Shown: positions 45,326-56,344, numbered from the stretch's first letter. The stretch is 64,000 nucleotides of DNA from Volutella citrinella (GCA_034401135.1 JAWZSP010000006.1:3286001-3350000); one strand, 5' to 3'. A program made the numbers and translations. Notes: generated from the sequence alone by a model not told the origin.

Positions 45326-47086
45326 TCATCGCGCGCCTTGAGGGGACGAGCTCTGAGTCACCTCTTCAAACTCGAGTTCCCACCGATCCACCTCCCTAAA
45401 CTTCCTGGCTGCCTGCCGCAGCTCATCAGCTGAGAGGCTCTCACCACTTGGGCCAGATCCATTATCGAAGGTGTCGTCTGGGAGTGGGTTGAAGTGGCTG
45501 TGTTCCTGCTCATCGTCCGCGTCGTCGTCGCCGCCCCCATTCTCCTTGTCCGAGGACCGGGCGGTATAAGTCTGTCCACTCCTTGCAGCCGGTCGTGTTG
45601 ATGCTGGGGTTTGCCGAGGCTTCAATGCCGAATGGATGCCGCGTCCTGCACGAGATGCGGGTCTGACGGATCCTGAGCGGCTTGGTGCTCGGCTCCCCTG
45701 CCTCCTCCGGGCTGCGGCGCCTTCCACATAAGAGAGTTCGCCCTCGTCCCGAGTGCCTTCTGAACTATCAGAATCATCATCATCTTCGTCCAGGTCAAAT
45801 GAGCCTCGGACGCCTTTGTATCGTCGCTTGGGCAACATGCTGGTCAAATCAGCGGTTGTGATTTCAGGAGTATGCTGACGACGAGTACGCCCACGACCGC
45901 GTGGGATGTGGGATTTCTCGTAGTTGGGGGAGTGCGTCAGAGAGGGCGGGGAGGATATGTCGGACAGATTATCTGCCCGGATAGGAGTTGTAATGGATGG
46001 TCGACGGCGCTTCTTTGCAAGCGTATGAATGTCTGGCCAGTAATCCTCAGCCTCGGATCCGCTGCTGGCAGGAGGGGCTATGATATCTGGGTCCATGACT
46101 GGGGTAACAGGTCTGGCCAAGAGAACAGGCGGGGGTCCACGAGGCGAAGACAATGAGGACAGCGACGATTCGCTATCGCTCCGAGCCGCTTCATCCGCCG
46201 CTTCGTCTACCTCATCCGAGGGATGGGAGATCTTCTCAGGGCGTTCTTCACCTTCCACAGCTCCGTCACTCTTTCGCTTTCTCGACGCGTTGGCGGCAAA
46301 CTCTGGGGATGAGCCGCGATCAGGAGTAGGGCTGGCGGCTGGTTGTGTCCGCCGCCGATTGTTCAATGGCGTTGACTCAGCCTCGGGATGGAAGTCTTCT
46401 TCGCTCTCGGAACTCGCGTCTTGGACGAGGTCAGTAGTGTCATCTGGTCGGGGTTTCCGCCCGGTGCCCAGGATACTCGGTTCTCTGGCACGTCGTCTGA
46501 ATGCACCGAGTCGAAGGGTTGAGCTGATGCTCGGCGTGTTTGCCCCACGGCTGCTGGGTCGGATTGGTGGGTCGTTGCGACCAATGATGCTTGACTGACG
46601 AGATCGCCGCTTGAAATTACTGAGGTTCAAGGACGATGTATCGGTAGACTGAAGGCCCTGGGGGATCTCCCCGTCGGCGAAACTATCGCCCAGGTCGCCG
46701 AATAGAGAGTCGTCTGCCAGATCCAATCCTGTCGTGTCACGCCTGTGCGCTGGGGTTGCGGCCACATGACGTCCAACCTCGACTGAGCTGCCCGACTCCT
46801 CATCCTCGATGGTGTTACCGCTCGTGGTCGTAGGATCCTCCGCTGCCAGCCTATCCAGGGCTTCGTCGCGCCGCCGCATCGCGCTGAGAATCGACTGGTT
46901 CTCCGAAGCACTCAGTCGCGTGGCTATAGAGCGCGTTGTTCGTCTTCGCCCTCGATCCGGCTCCGGCTCTGACGACGAGCGCGGCGATGCGTGCTCAGGG
47001 CCTGCGACAGCATCGGGAGCTGCTGCACTGGTTGACGCCTTTGAGGGGTTGGCTGGGGCGCGGCGCGCACGCTTCGGCCGTGGCAT
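45326..47086 (-). CDS. Disordered, charge-rich nuclear-type protein of unknown function
   Basis: A single-exon 586-aa protein, start MPRPKRARRAPANPSKAS. It is dominated by Ser, Arg, Glu, Asp and Pro with several basic clusters (KRARRAP, KRRRRPS, RGRGRTRRQHTPE) that fit nuclear import. Acidic runs alternate with them (SSESEEDFHPE, DLDEDDDDSDSSEG). Conserved-looking islands are TPEITTADLTSMLPKRRYKG in the middle and the C-terminal ADELRQAARKFREVDRWELE. I do not recognise a named family. The frame is intact over 1.76 kb, which by itself supports a gene. A chromatin or centromere-related role is plausible from composition only. Confidence 0.75.
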   Translation of the reverse strand: MPRPKRARRAPANPSKASTSAAAPDAVAGPEHASPRSSSEPEPDRGRRRTTRSIATRLSASENQSILSAMRRRDEALDRLAAEDPTTTSGNTIEDEESGSSVEVGRHVAATPAHRRDTTGLDLADDSLFGDLGDSFADGEIPQGLQSTDTSSLNLSNFKRRSRQSSIIGRNDPPIRPSSRGANTPSISSTLRLGAFRRRAREPSILGTGRKPRPDDTTDLVQDASSESEEDFHPEAESTPLNNRRRTQPAASPTPDRGSSPEFAANASRKRKSDGAVEGEERPEKISHPSDEVDEAADEAARSDSESSLSSLSSPRGPPPVLLARPVTPVMDPDIIAPPASSGSEAEDYWPDIHTLAKKRRRPSITTPIRADNLSDISSPPSLTHSPNYEKSHIPRGRGRTRRQHTPEITTADLTSMLPKRRYKGVRGSFDLDEDDDDSDSSEGTRDEGELSYVEGAAARRRQGSRAPSRSGSVRPASRAGRGIHSALKPRQTPASTRPAARSGQTYTARSSDKENGGGDDDADDEQEHSHFNPLPDDTFDNGSGPSGESLSADELRQAARKFREVDRWELEFEEVTQSSSPQGAR

Positions 47087-47601
47087 TTCGTGACAAGCTC
47101 AGTATAGGATTCGTATTGGAGGTGTGAATTTGCGCTGCGACGCACTGTTCCTGGGCTATACTGAGCTGTGCCGGGGATTGAATGTGGTGAGGTGCTCAGT
47201 GTGTCTGTCTACAGATAATATTGTGGGAGTGAAACACGTCAACGCGCGCGACGCGCCCAGCCCAGAGCCAACTGAACGAACTCGGCCAGCCCCACAGAAA
47301 ACACCAAACGCTCGGACCACCCACCCGATCCAAATTACCACTCTCTATTATCGCATCAGACAACAAGAGTAATTAACGGAAAGGCTTATATGGTAGATAC
47401 ATCCAAATATTATATCATCATACCCAAGGTGTACATCGTGGAGATGGTTGCGGAATTGCCCGCCTCGCCCCTGTTATTTATACAGAACTCATTATCTGGC
47501 TGAATGTCTAATTTCTAGCCTGGGGTTGTTGTACAAGTTTTGCGCCAGCCTATTCCTACAAGTCCTCGGTTTTCGGTAATAATACAATGAGGTTTGCCTT
47601 C
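47087..47601. other. Intergenic region upstream of the disordered-protein gene
   Basis: Promoter of the preceding minus-strand gene and 3' flank of MRH4. AT-rich from about 47380 to 47530. No gene seen. Confidence 0.5.
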
Positions 47602-49413
47602 TTAGATAAGAGCCTGTCCCATGAACATGCTGTGTTTCACTTCCGCCACCACATCTTGGCGATCGTCGTTGCCCACCAACACAATGCCGCGGCCACGTCG
47701 TCCCATACGACCTGCACGACCGAGTCGGTGGATAAAGTCGATGGTCGTGTGAGGAACGTCGTAGAGGATGACGTGACGAACGGCAAGGGTGTCAATTCCT
47801 CTCGAGGCCAGGTCTGTCACCACCAACACCTTGACGTTGGGGAGGTTACGAGTACGGCTGGGCGAAGGGGTAGGAATACGGAGCGGTTTTGCTGTCGTAA
47901 AAGTCTCCAGCACCTCTCCGTGCCGCTTCTCGGGGGTGTCTCGGTGGAGAGCATCGGCTTGAATGCCCTTGGTGCGAAGGTAGTCTGCCAGTTCCTCGGT
48001 CTTCTCACGCTCGTTGACGAAGACTATGATGCGACGCACATCAATCTCACCCTTGACCGGGCCCTCATGGTGAGCAGACTCGCGACCAATAGCATAGATG
48101 GCATCCGCGCATGCAAGATCCTTGTTGTTTCGGTAGGGGTCCTTGGAAACGTTGATGACACCAAGCTGGACTCTTCGGGGGATGGCGTGCAGATTTGGGG
48201 TGGTGATTCGTACCATCCTGGGGTAGTTGGTTGCAAGGTAGTTGTTCAGCTTGCGGGGAATGGTGGCCGAACAGCACACAAATTGCTTCATCGAGGGCAT
48301 GGCCCTTTCGATGATGCTCGTAGTAACGGGCGCAAAACTTCGGTCAAACAGCGAGTCCGCCTCATCAACGATTAGATGTGTCACTCGGGAAAGGATATTG
48401 GGATCTGAGTCTGCGATTGAGGCCAGCAGGTGAGGCGTAGACACAATCACATCAACGCCCATTGGTCCATACAAATTGCGCTGAATCTGCTGTGCCTTGA
48501 GGTCGGACGATAGGAGTTCCGTCTTGAACTTGACAACGTGCGAAATGGACTTCGAAACGCTGACAACCTGGTGGGCCAGCTCGGCGGTGGGTACGAGAAT
48601 GACCACCTTCGGGCGAGCCATTGTCGGGTGGGGTTCGTCGAAGACCTTGCCTTTGGATTTGCTATCCTTCTGTCGTTCCTTCTCGGCCTGCCACCGCTCC
48701 CGATAGGCCGCAATCTCTGGATCCTCTGCCTCTGCAGTCTTCAATGCGTCGATGGCGGGCAAAAGGTAGGCCAATGTCTTACCGGAGCCAGTCTCGGCTG
48801 CAAGAAGGAATGACTTCATCGCATCGGTCTGTTGCTTGGGCGCGTCTACCGACTTCTGGCCGAGGAGCGCAGGGATGGCCAGACGTTGAACAGGAGTTGG
48901 CTTGATGTCCACCATGCCCTTGAAGAGCTCGTCGGTCAGGGAGGTTTGAATGATCGGAAGGAGGTCGAATTGATCAAATGTTTCATAATCCTGCATTCGA
49001 TCCTTGATAGAGTTTCGTTTCCCGTAGGAGACAGAGGCCAGAGCACGCTGCATCTTCAACGCCTTTCGGTCATCCTTGGGCTCCGACCTTGCATCCCGGC
49101 CCTTGAACTTTGGGTTTTGCGAGGCGGACCTTTGGGCGGATGCTCGTCGCGCGGGGTCGATGTTGGCGTACTTCTTGTTCATACCGCCGAATGGGCTTGG
49201 GGCAAACTGGCGTCGCTTTTGTCGATCATCCTGAGAGGGAGGGGGCCGGTCGACTCGGTCGGAGAGGACCATTCGTGATGGTCGCGCCCGTACGCGCGCC
49301 GAAACGAAGCGTTGACTGGTGGACCATGGCGCTGATGGAATTTGAACCGGGAGAGATGTGCGACGTGTGAGAGGACATAGTGAGCACACCCATTTTCCAG
49401 CCGCGCGGTGCAT
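47602..49413 (-). CDS. mrh4: Mitochondrial DEAD-box RNA helicase MRH4
   Basis: An ATP-dependent RNA helicase needed for mitochondrial large-ribosome assembly. It is a single-exon 603-aa protein. The Arg-rich, acid-poor N-terminus (MHRAAGKWVCSLCPLTRRTS) fits a mitochondrial presequence. Helicase motifs are PTPVQRLAIPALL (Q region), AAETGSGKT (Walker A), PTAELAHQ, VDEADSLFD (DEAD), CSATIPRKL (SAT), VFVNEREKTEEL, VTDLASRGIDTL and HRLGRAGRMGRRG. The MRH4-type insertion between motif I and Ia (AAYRERWQAEKERQKDSK) supports this subfamily over other DEAD proteins. The ATG at 49413 is first in frame. Confidence 0.92.
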   Translation of the reverse strand: MHRAAGKWVCSLCPLTRRTSLPVQIPSAPWSTSQRFVSARVRARPSRMVLSDRVDRPPPSQDDRQKRRQFAPSPFGGMNKKYANIDPARRASAQRSASQNPKFKGRDARSEPKDDRKALKMQRALASVSYGKRNSIKDRMQDYETFDQFDLLPIIQTSLTDELFKGMVDIKPTPVQRLAIPALLGQKSVDAPKQQTDAMKSFLLAAETGSGKTLAYLLPAIDALKTAEAEDPEIAAYRERWQAEKERQKDSKSKGKVFDEPHPTMARPKVVILVPTAELAHQVVSVSKSISHVVKFKTELLSSDLKAQQIQRNLYGPMGVDVIVSTPHLLASIADSDPNILSRVTHLIVDEADSLFDRSFAPVTTSIIERAMPSMKQFVCCSATIPRKLNNYLATNYPRMVRITTPNLHAIPRRVQLGVINVSKDPYRNNKDLACADAIYAIGRESAHHEGPVKGEIDVRRIIVFVNEREKTEELADYLRTKGIQADALHRDTPEKRHGEVLETFTTAKPLRIPTPSPSRTRNLPNVKVLVVTDLASRGIDTLAVRHVILYDVPHTTIDFIHRLGRAGRMGRRGRGIVLVGNDDRQDVVAEVKHSMFMGQALI

Positions 49414-49952
49414 CGTGGCGAGTATGTGGCCTGCAAGTCGTGCTGGCCTGCTCGATGTGAAGTTGACGAGGAGCTTTGCGACGGTCGTATTTTTTTCTGC
49501 CCCGGCAAAGCTGTATGTCGGTCATCGGAGCCAACGATGCGCCGATGGCACGTGTTTTAGTGGTCGGGGCGGGAGTCTCAGCCTCTGGGGTATCCACCTG
49601 ATAGGCTACCATGCCGATCTTGCGGGTGCAGATATTAGTGTGTTAGTGGGTGGCCCAGGTGGGATGAAAGACCTCCCTCCCCTCACACTGTTGGACTGTT
49701 CTTAGTGGAAGAAGATAATCCAGGCTATTAATGAGGCTTTCCAAAGGCTTTAAGCTGCCTTGGGAGTTACTTAGGTTAAATTCAATCTCTTCGACTCGCC
49801 CCCTACTGTGTCGATGGGTGCTGAGCCTCGCTACTACTTGCTACTTGTTTTCCACCAACCGACTCCAACCGCGAGCGCAACGCCTGTTGAAGTCAGGATC
49901 CTTGAAATGGTCAATGTATATTTCGCCTTTGTTGTGGTTCAGTTTTCGATTC
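49414..49952. other. Intergenic region between MRH4 and the CBM48 gene
   Basis: 539 bases: the MRH4 promoter next to the 3' flank of the CBM48-like gene. No gene or repeat seen. Confidence 0.5.
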
Positions 49953-51373
49953 TTACAATGGTAAATTCTCTCTCACAACTCCGTTTAGCCATGGCTCTCT
50001 CGGTATGTCTGGGTGCCGGTCGCTTGTCTCATTGCTGATGGAATTGGTTGCCATCAAGTTGAGTGTGCCGGGTTTCACATCTCCCAGCTGGTTCTTTCCG
50101 CTGAGCTCCGCCTCAACGGATGTTCCAGATCCCCCTTGCCGATTGGCCTCTCGCGGGGAGCTTGAATTGGGCAACGAGCGAGGCTCGACATGCCGTCCTG
50201 CAAAGCAACCTGTTGACTCATGGCCCTTGTTGCGTAGATATTTCCGGTTACCCCCAATCACTATTGCGTCATCCTCCTCACTTGAGGGCGATTTTGATTT
50301 CTCGCGGGCATGTGATGGGTTGGAATTGGGCAATGAAACCACTGTCGAATAGTTTCCCTTTTCCTCCGGTTCGGCTGCTGGCTTAGGCTCCTCCTCAGCA
50401 ATAGATCCTAGCGAAACCGCCGACCTGCTTCTGCCAAAACTACTATATGATGGGCGGCTGTCGCGTTTCCTCACCGAAGTAGGGCTTAGAGGAGCGGGAG
50501 AGAGACACATATCGTCCGAGTCGAGACTGTTGCGTGAAGATGAAGGCGCGAATCGAGGAGAAACTGATAGGTCGTGGATGTAGTCATCGTTCTGGTTCGT
50601 CTGAATGGACCGAAGTGTATCAAAGATAGACGAGCGGTCGGAATGAGACCTGTCTCGATGCAAGTCGTTGATGTCGATACTGGCCATGTCATCGTGTCTC
50701 GACCTGTGCTTGGACGGTCGGCGAGAAGTGCTAACTGGGCTGGCGTCTTCAGAACCCTCATCACCAAACTCATATGCCCCCAAACACTCATGGGCGAATA
50801 GTGGAGCTTTGCTGGCATCAGATTCGTCTTTGGCCTCAGGATCGCCGAAGTCATATGCACCCAAGCACTCGTGGGCTAGTAATGGTGCCTGGTTTTCATT
50901 AAGCCCGCCTTCGTCTTCGTCGTTGACCATGTCGACCTGCATCTTGGGAATAGGTGCCGGCGGGGCTTCGTCGATTGGTGCCAAAGGCGAGTGATGGTCG
51001 CTCAAGCGGGAACCATGGCTTGAAGCAGACGTAGGTAGATGCAGCAAATTGTTTTGGTTTCCCGAGTCGTCCGTTACTGCTCAATGTCAGCACAAGATGG
51101 AGATGCCAACATGGGCAACAACGACTTACCTACGGGGTAGTCTTCAGCCAGGATCCACCACTCCCCCTCGCCTATTCGGAGCTTGAACTGATAATCCTTC
51201 TCTGGCTCGACCATGAGATCGCAGTGGAAGGAGTATTGGCCGTCATTGTCAACAGTAGAGGCCATTTCGATTGGTTGCCATGCCGGACTGGAGAAGGAGC
51301 CTGCCAGGTAGACGGGAGGCGAAGTATCGGGCTTCCTATATGTGAAAGCAAACGGCACTTTGGGGGGTGACAT
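49953..51373 (-). CDS. CBM48/AMPK-glycogen-binding-like protein with duplicated AHECLGAY motif
   Basis: Exons 51373..51130 and 51076..49953 (53-base intron, GTAAGT ... CTGAC ... GAGCAG) join as YPVVTDDSGNQNN and give 455 aa. Residues 1-80 form an E-set/CBM48 domain like that of AMPK beta: FAFTYRKPDTSPPVYLAGSF, SSPAWQPIEM, YSFHCDLMVEPEKDYQFKL and GEGEWWILAEDYPV. The rest is disordered and acidic/Ser-rich. It has two copies of a short motif (PLLAHECLGAYDFGD and PLFAHECLGAYEFGD) about 30 residues apart. Such proteins in filamentous fungi are usually annotated only as glycogen-recognition-domain proteins. Carbohydrate binding or a link to Snf1/AMPK is inference. The start is the ATG at 51373, since no ATG precedes it in frame. 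Confidence 0.8.
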
Positions 51374-53054
51374 GATCAGAGGGATCGGCGCGGCTCGGCT
51401 CAGCACGGCTCAGTACTAGGTAGCTTCGTGGCTGCCGAATAGACGGATACTATCGAATACTGAATCTGAAGGTCCGAGGCGATGGCGGCGTTGGGATGGC
51501 GTCGGTGAGGATGCTAAGGTGAACATATGTTAGTCGTGGTGTGGTTGTCATGGCATTATGCGAACATCGAACGAGACGCAGGGGTGCCTTCATCGACAGG
51601 TGCCGTCCAACTCCAGAAGTCTTGACATTGTGCCATGACACGGACCAATGGAGCCACAGCTACAACATGTCGGGCAGAAGAGGTGCAAACGGGGAGAAGA
51701 AACAAGGCATGCTGCGGCGCACGAAGGCGATGGTGTGGCAGCACGAATAGCCCGCGAAGCCGGCAAGGATGACAACAGCAAGCACGAGGTGAGAGGAGCG
51801 GAGGTGATTTGATGGATGGATGGGTTGGTGGCAGGGGAAAGAGTACCTTGTACCCAGCACAGCCTTACTTGTCTCGACAGCCCCGAGCGCTTGAGGTGGA
51901 AGTCGCGTCCAGATTGAGGCAGATCAACCGTCAGAAGCAGAATGGGGTTGCACGATTACCGATGAGATGGTGCACTGGCAAATCATGAAAATGAAAGGAC
52001 GCAGATGAGGCGTATGCCATGATGGATAAATGAGGTAAATGGGGGGTTACCAGGTTGCTGACGGAATCGGACCGGGAATCTGGGCCCCGGCGTCGACGAC
52101 GTAAACCAGCACCGCTGAGGTGGCACTAGATGAAACTCAAATGTCCGGAAAGAATCTCCAACCCGGTAGCTTTTGCCCCCTACGTAATAGTTTATTCAGA
52201 TGGCGGGGTATTGCCAGGCGCAGAACGAAGACCGACCCAGTCCTGCTTCAGCCTAGGATCTGATATCGATCGGGTCCGTTTTTGCCAGGCTTCGTCGTTC
52301 ATTGCGGGTGCATGACCGATGGCTGCGTCGCCATTGTCGTGAACCGGAAATCGCTCCAGAAGATCAGAGCGATACCACCAGAGCTATACCAAAGCAGCCG
52401 AGGCCAAGGATCCGGGGTTCCTGCAGGAGAGAGCTCAGCGGGAGCTCATGGCCGCAGCCCATGTCCTCACTGGAAGCCGCTGCCGTGGGTGGAGTGATCT
52501 GACCCAGCCCGTGGCCCAAGTGGGTGTCAAGGCTGGGGGTTTGGTCTGGTTGGTCCCAAATCATTCCCGCAGGACCCGTACCGCAGCTAGCTGCGGGGAG
52601 CTTCAAGCTCGCATGCCCCATATTTCTGCTCAACTGCGGCTGATCAACCCCCAGTCCAGGTGTCATTCAGTGGTTAACCTGAGATGGAGGGGGAAAGCGC
52701 CCTCCATATTCGTACCAGGTAGTCAGAGCCTGTTCAGCAGAGACGAGACGCAGTGCGTCGCAGACGCGTTGAACAGCCCGCTAATTGCTTAGTCGCAGAA
52801 CGCAATTCCGGGAAGAGCAACACCAACGCGAAGAGCAGCAACGCCGGACGCAGCCGCTCCCGCGGAAGAACGGTACTGCATCGGAAAGGAATTAGTCTTG
52901 CGAAAGCTGCAAGCCAAATTAGACCCGCCTTGCAATGGCCAGGTTTCAAAACGGCCCGAAGAATATCCCGAGCGAGCAATTTTGTTACCGTTGTTCCAGG
53001 GCAAAGGCGAACTTCCAGCTGCAGCCTGGCTGCCTATATTGACAACATTTGCAG
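51374..53054. other. Gene-poor region between the CBM48 gene and the APH-type gene
   Basis: About 1.7 kb. It holds the promoter of the CBM48-like gene. I find no supportable gene, RNA gene or notable repeat. Confidence 0.5.
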
Positions 53055-54116
53055 ATGCTCCATACACTACTTAGTCACAATCCGCAACAATGTTCTGGTT
53101 TGTCCGACCTCGCCCACTATCTTGCAGATATTTGCTTACTTTATGACAGCGAAATGGTGCCTCCTATAGAGGTTTCTATTACTAGAAGCAGTTCTAGTGC
53201 ATGGATCCTGGGCTCCTCGATGATCTGCGAACGGGTTGATAACCCCGAGGCCAAACCAGCAGGTGTAATAATTGGCTGGCAAGATTGCGGCAACACCTTC
53301 TACCTTCGAAAGAGGACCACAAAGGATATGCCGGGAGGCGACGCTGAAATCGACAGGATACATGTCGGAGGGACTTCAGCAGCTGTCTGGCGCCTAGGAG
53401 AAAATGCATTCTGCAAGGTACATGCCTGGTGTGAAGGGCTAGAGCTCGAGGCCAATACTATTCGATTTGTCGAGAAAAACGCCCCAGAAGTGCCCGTCCC
53501 AGAGGTCATCTACTCATGGATCGATAACGACCTCAACAGATCCTTCCTTATAACCAAACGAGTCAGAGGACTTACATTGGAACGAGCATGGCCGCATCTC
53601 TCCTCGCCCCAACGCATTCGAATTGCCGATATTATCGCGCGTTTCTGTATTGTACTAGCTGCCAACACTTCACCTCGTTTTGAAACGGTGACTGGATGCG
53701 GTGTTTATGAAGCAAGGTTGATGGAGAGCGCTCATCCGTCCCATCCCACATGGGTACCGAGAATCCTTGGTCCATTCTCGCCAGAGGCCATGCGGGAACA
53801 TATGTCTAATATCTCGACTGAATCCCCCCCAGACATTGACATGCCCTTTTGCTTCTACCATGCAGACCTTGGGCCGACAAACATCATGATATCAGAGGGC
53901 GGCAACCATGTCAGTGGGATTATTGACTGGGAATCCGCAGCCTATTACCCACAATTCTGGGTGGCCACCAAGCCCGTGTATGCTGGAGCTTTTTGGCTTG
54001 AATGCGAGACTGATGAACCAAAATTATGGGGTCAACTCCTGGGGCAGGCACTTGGCGCAAGCGGCTACAAGCGACTGGATGCAATGTTCCGCCGTTGGAG
54101 CAGCTCTATCAGTTGA
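53055..54116 (+). CDS. APH-fold (aminoglycoside/choline-type) phosphotransferase family protein
   Basis: A fungal member of the APH kinase-like superfamily, single exon, 353 aa from the ATG at 53055 or 320 aa from the ATG at 53154 (MVPPIEVSITRSSSSAWILG). I see a nucleotide-binding region (TSAAVWRLGENAFCKVHAWC), VPVPEVIYSWIDNDLNRSFL, and the catalytic motif FYHADLGPTNIMI (HxDxxxxN). The metal-binding IIDWESAAYYPQFW plays the role of DFG. The substrate is unknown. These genes are widespread in Pezizomycotina, often as small families; aminoglycoside resistance should not be assumed. The start is uncertain. A CTTGCAG just upstream of 53128 could be an acceptor, which would shift the N-terminus. 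The neighbour IWR1 is unrelated. Confidence 0.8.
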   Translation: MLHTLLSHNPQQCSGLSDLAHYLADICLLYDSEMVPPIEVSITRSSSSAWILGSSMICERVDNPEAKPAGVIIGWQDCGNTFYLRKRTTKDMPGGDAEIDRIHVGGTSAAVWRLGENAFCKVHAWCEGLELEANTIRFVEKNAPEVPVPEVIYSWIDNDLNRSFLITKRVRGLTLERAWPHLSSPQRIRIADIIARFCIVLAANTSPRFETVTGCGVYEARLMESAHPSHPTWVPRILGPFSPEAMREHMSNISTESPPDIDMPFCFYHADLGPTNIMISEGGNHVSGIIDWESAAYYPQFWVATKPVYAGAFWLECETDEPKLWGQLLGQALGASGYKRLDAMFRRWSSSIS

Positions 54117-54957
54117 CGCGGTAGGCATGTGTTGTGAGGTTGTCCGTATTACAAGCCCGAGGTCCAAACGGGGCAATTACAGTGAGCCGCTAATGCAGCG
54201 CGACACCGTACCCCGCGATTCATGGGGGATGCTGTAACTAAGCAAAGAAACGTGCGCGCTGCGGCTAGAGGCACGCAAGCTTACTTGCATGGATCAAGAT
54301 AGCTTTCAGCGAGGTTTTTTTTTGTTTTGAGGGAGGGGGTTTACTCCCGAATTTCATTCCTTTTGAGCCGCCCGCCGAAAGCCTCCGCCAAATTCTGCTT
54401 CCCCCGGTCCGTGTCCAAATTACCCCATTCCGACGGCTCCCATCCCTTGAAGCTGTAGACAAGTTATATTCACTGGCGAGATCTACAGCTTCACGTTCAT
54501 CACAATTCCCAGGATCTTCACCACGTGCGGTTTAATCTCCTTTCCTTTCATCACGAATGGGATGTCGTTCAGTCATGCTCGGCACCCAGCGAATTATATG
54601 CACTAGGCGGAAGCCCCGATGACGCCCCACAATAGCTCTCCACAAGCGAGTGCGATTTTCAGGTGCTCAACGGCCGCTATCAAGAATGCGCAATTATCAA
54701 TTGCGGACCACTAAAGAGTGAAGACCCCACTGTTCAAACCCCACCAGCTCCGCTTAACAAATCTCAAATCCTGGGAAGCTCTTGCCTTGACAACAACCAG
54801 CGGATCGCACAACGTCACCCAAGACCCAGTCGCACTTAGCCGCTGTCATACTTCGGAACCCACGAGGCCTCTATTGGTGCAGAAGTCAACCTGGAGCAAG
54901 GACACCCTCTGCAGCAGGTAGCCATCCCGAGCTCGTCCCTGCAAACATTTTGACACC
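54117..54957. promoter_or_regulatory. Intergenic region upstream of IWR1
   Basis: 3' flank of the APH-type gene, then the IWR1 promoter. A poly-T run (about 54316-54323) and a perfect CGCAATT-ATC-AATTGCG inverted repeat (54689-54705) lie about 250 bases before the IWR1 start. No gene seen. Confidence 0.5.
54689..54705. repeat. Perfect inverted repeat, 7-base arms, 3-base loop
   Basis: CGCAATT ATC AATTGCG is fully symmetric. It lies in the IWR1 upstream region and is a candidate dimeric-factor binding site. Confidence 0.7.
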
Positions 54958-56344
54958 ATGTCCATTCCGCCCCAGCTCATCCGTGTCAAGCGGAAGCGCG
55001 ACGACGAATCGCCAGTGACATTTCTACGTATGCCAAATGATCAAGCATAGTAGACGTCCTCGTGGCTAACCTCAACAGAGTTTGATGATGGCGTAAAGCG
55101 ACACCGCACCGGGAATTGGGTCTACCAGCGCCGACATGCTGGCTCTCAACACCCCCTCCAAGACGCTACGAGGCCTCCGAGCGATGCCCAGCCGGTCATC
55201 CACATTTCGAGCCCCGATGACCCGGCTCCAAAGCCCAAAAGCCCAAGCAAACCCAACGTTGCGCCGTCGGAGGGCAAGCAACAGCTGCAGGAAAATGGCC
55301 TCCTTGCCGAGCCGCGACGTTTCCATATATCTCGAAAGATGATGATGCCAGCGGGAAACCAGCCTGCGGAGGGAATTACCAAGCGAACACGGTATGGCCC
55401 TGCAGTTTTCGTTGAGAGGAGCAAGGCCAAAGCTGCCCAGCGGGCTGCGCGTCGTGGCCGGGTTGCGCCATCGACACCAGCAGCGGCAGCCAAGGAGCAA
55501 GGGGGCGAATTGACAATGGATGTCGATAAACCTGTTGAGGAGCGCCGTCTAAAGAAGCCGGGCGTCAAGTCAAGGTCTCGATCTCCTCGGCCGGAGTCGG
55601 CTAGCCATACGCCTCCGCCCGCATCCGCCGGAAATCCTCACACCGAAGACATGGCTAAGATTGCGGCTGACATGAACGACTGGGTCATGAAAGAGATTGG
55701 GGCCAATCTTGAGAGTATGGAGAGGGAAAAGCAAAGAGCAGAGCGACCCAGATTCAAGCCAAAGGTCCCTGCCCTGAGATACCCACAACGCCACCCTGAG
55801 GCCGCTGCAGCTCTACAGGCCCAGAAGGAGGTAGACACGGCAATGAGCGATGTGAGTGATGCAGAAGACGAAGAAGACTGGGTCATTGAAGAGTATGTTC
55901 GTATCCCGGCCCACGCGATGGCTGTCGATGTGTCTCCCACGGACGTCGGCTTCCTTGTCTTGGATGGCCAGGAAGACAACACACTCTTCTTTGGGCCCGA
56001 GCGGGACGATGACGAGGATCTAGATGAGGACGATGAGGATGAAAATGGTACGATCAATCCCTGCACTAAAGCGCGTTTGGGCGTTGAACTGACTTTGAAA
56101 TTCCCAAATAGCCGAGAACTACTATACGGCGGATTACCCAGAGGATGAGGTCGAGTCGGATGATGAGTATGGACGGCAGCTGTACGGCTACCGCAACGGG
56201 AATGCCTCGGACAACGAGGAGTTTGACAATGCGTACTTTTCCGGCAGCGACGACGGCATGGTGCTCGGGAAGGATAACGACGACGACGACGCCACCATGG
56301 CGCGCATCAAAGCCTACATGAAACGAAGCAATGCCTTTCATTAA
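54958..56344 (+). CDS. iwr1: IWR1-type RNA polymerase II nuclear-import factor
   Basis: Iwr1 binds assembled RNA polymerase II and supplies its nuclear localisation signal. Exons 54958-55027, 55079-56047 and 56112-56344 (introns of 51 and 64 bases) give 423 aa. The N-terminus MSIPPQLIRVKRKRDDE carries a bipartite basic signal. Family blocks are FDDGVKRHRTG, a central acidic/basic linker, VIEEYVRIPAHAMAVDVSPT, TDVGFLVLDGQEDNTLFFG, and a terminal acidic stretch ending in NYYTADYPEDEVESDDEYG and MARIKAYMKRS. The joined sequence is continuous in frame across both introns. The gene converges with the SANT-like gene downstream. Confidence 0.9.

Noticed and set aside
53055..53153. The extra 33 codons before the second ATG of the APH-type gene as firm coding sequence
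   Set aside because: Kept in the reported coordinates only as the longest frame; the segment has no family-like motif and the ATG at 53154 is equally plausible.
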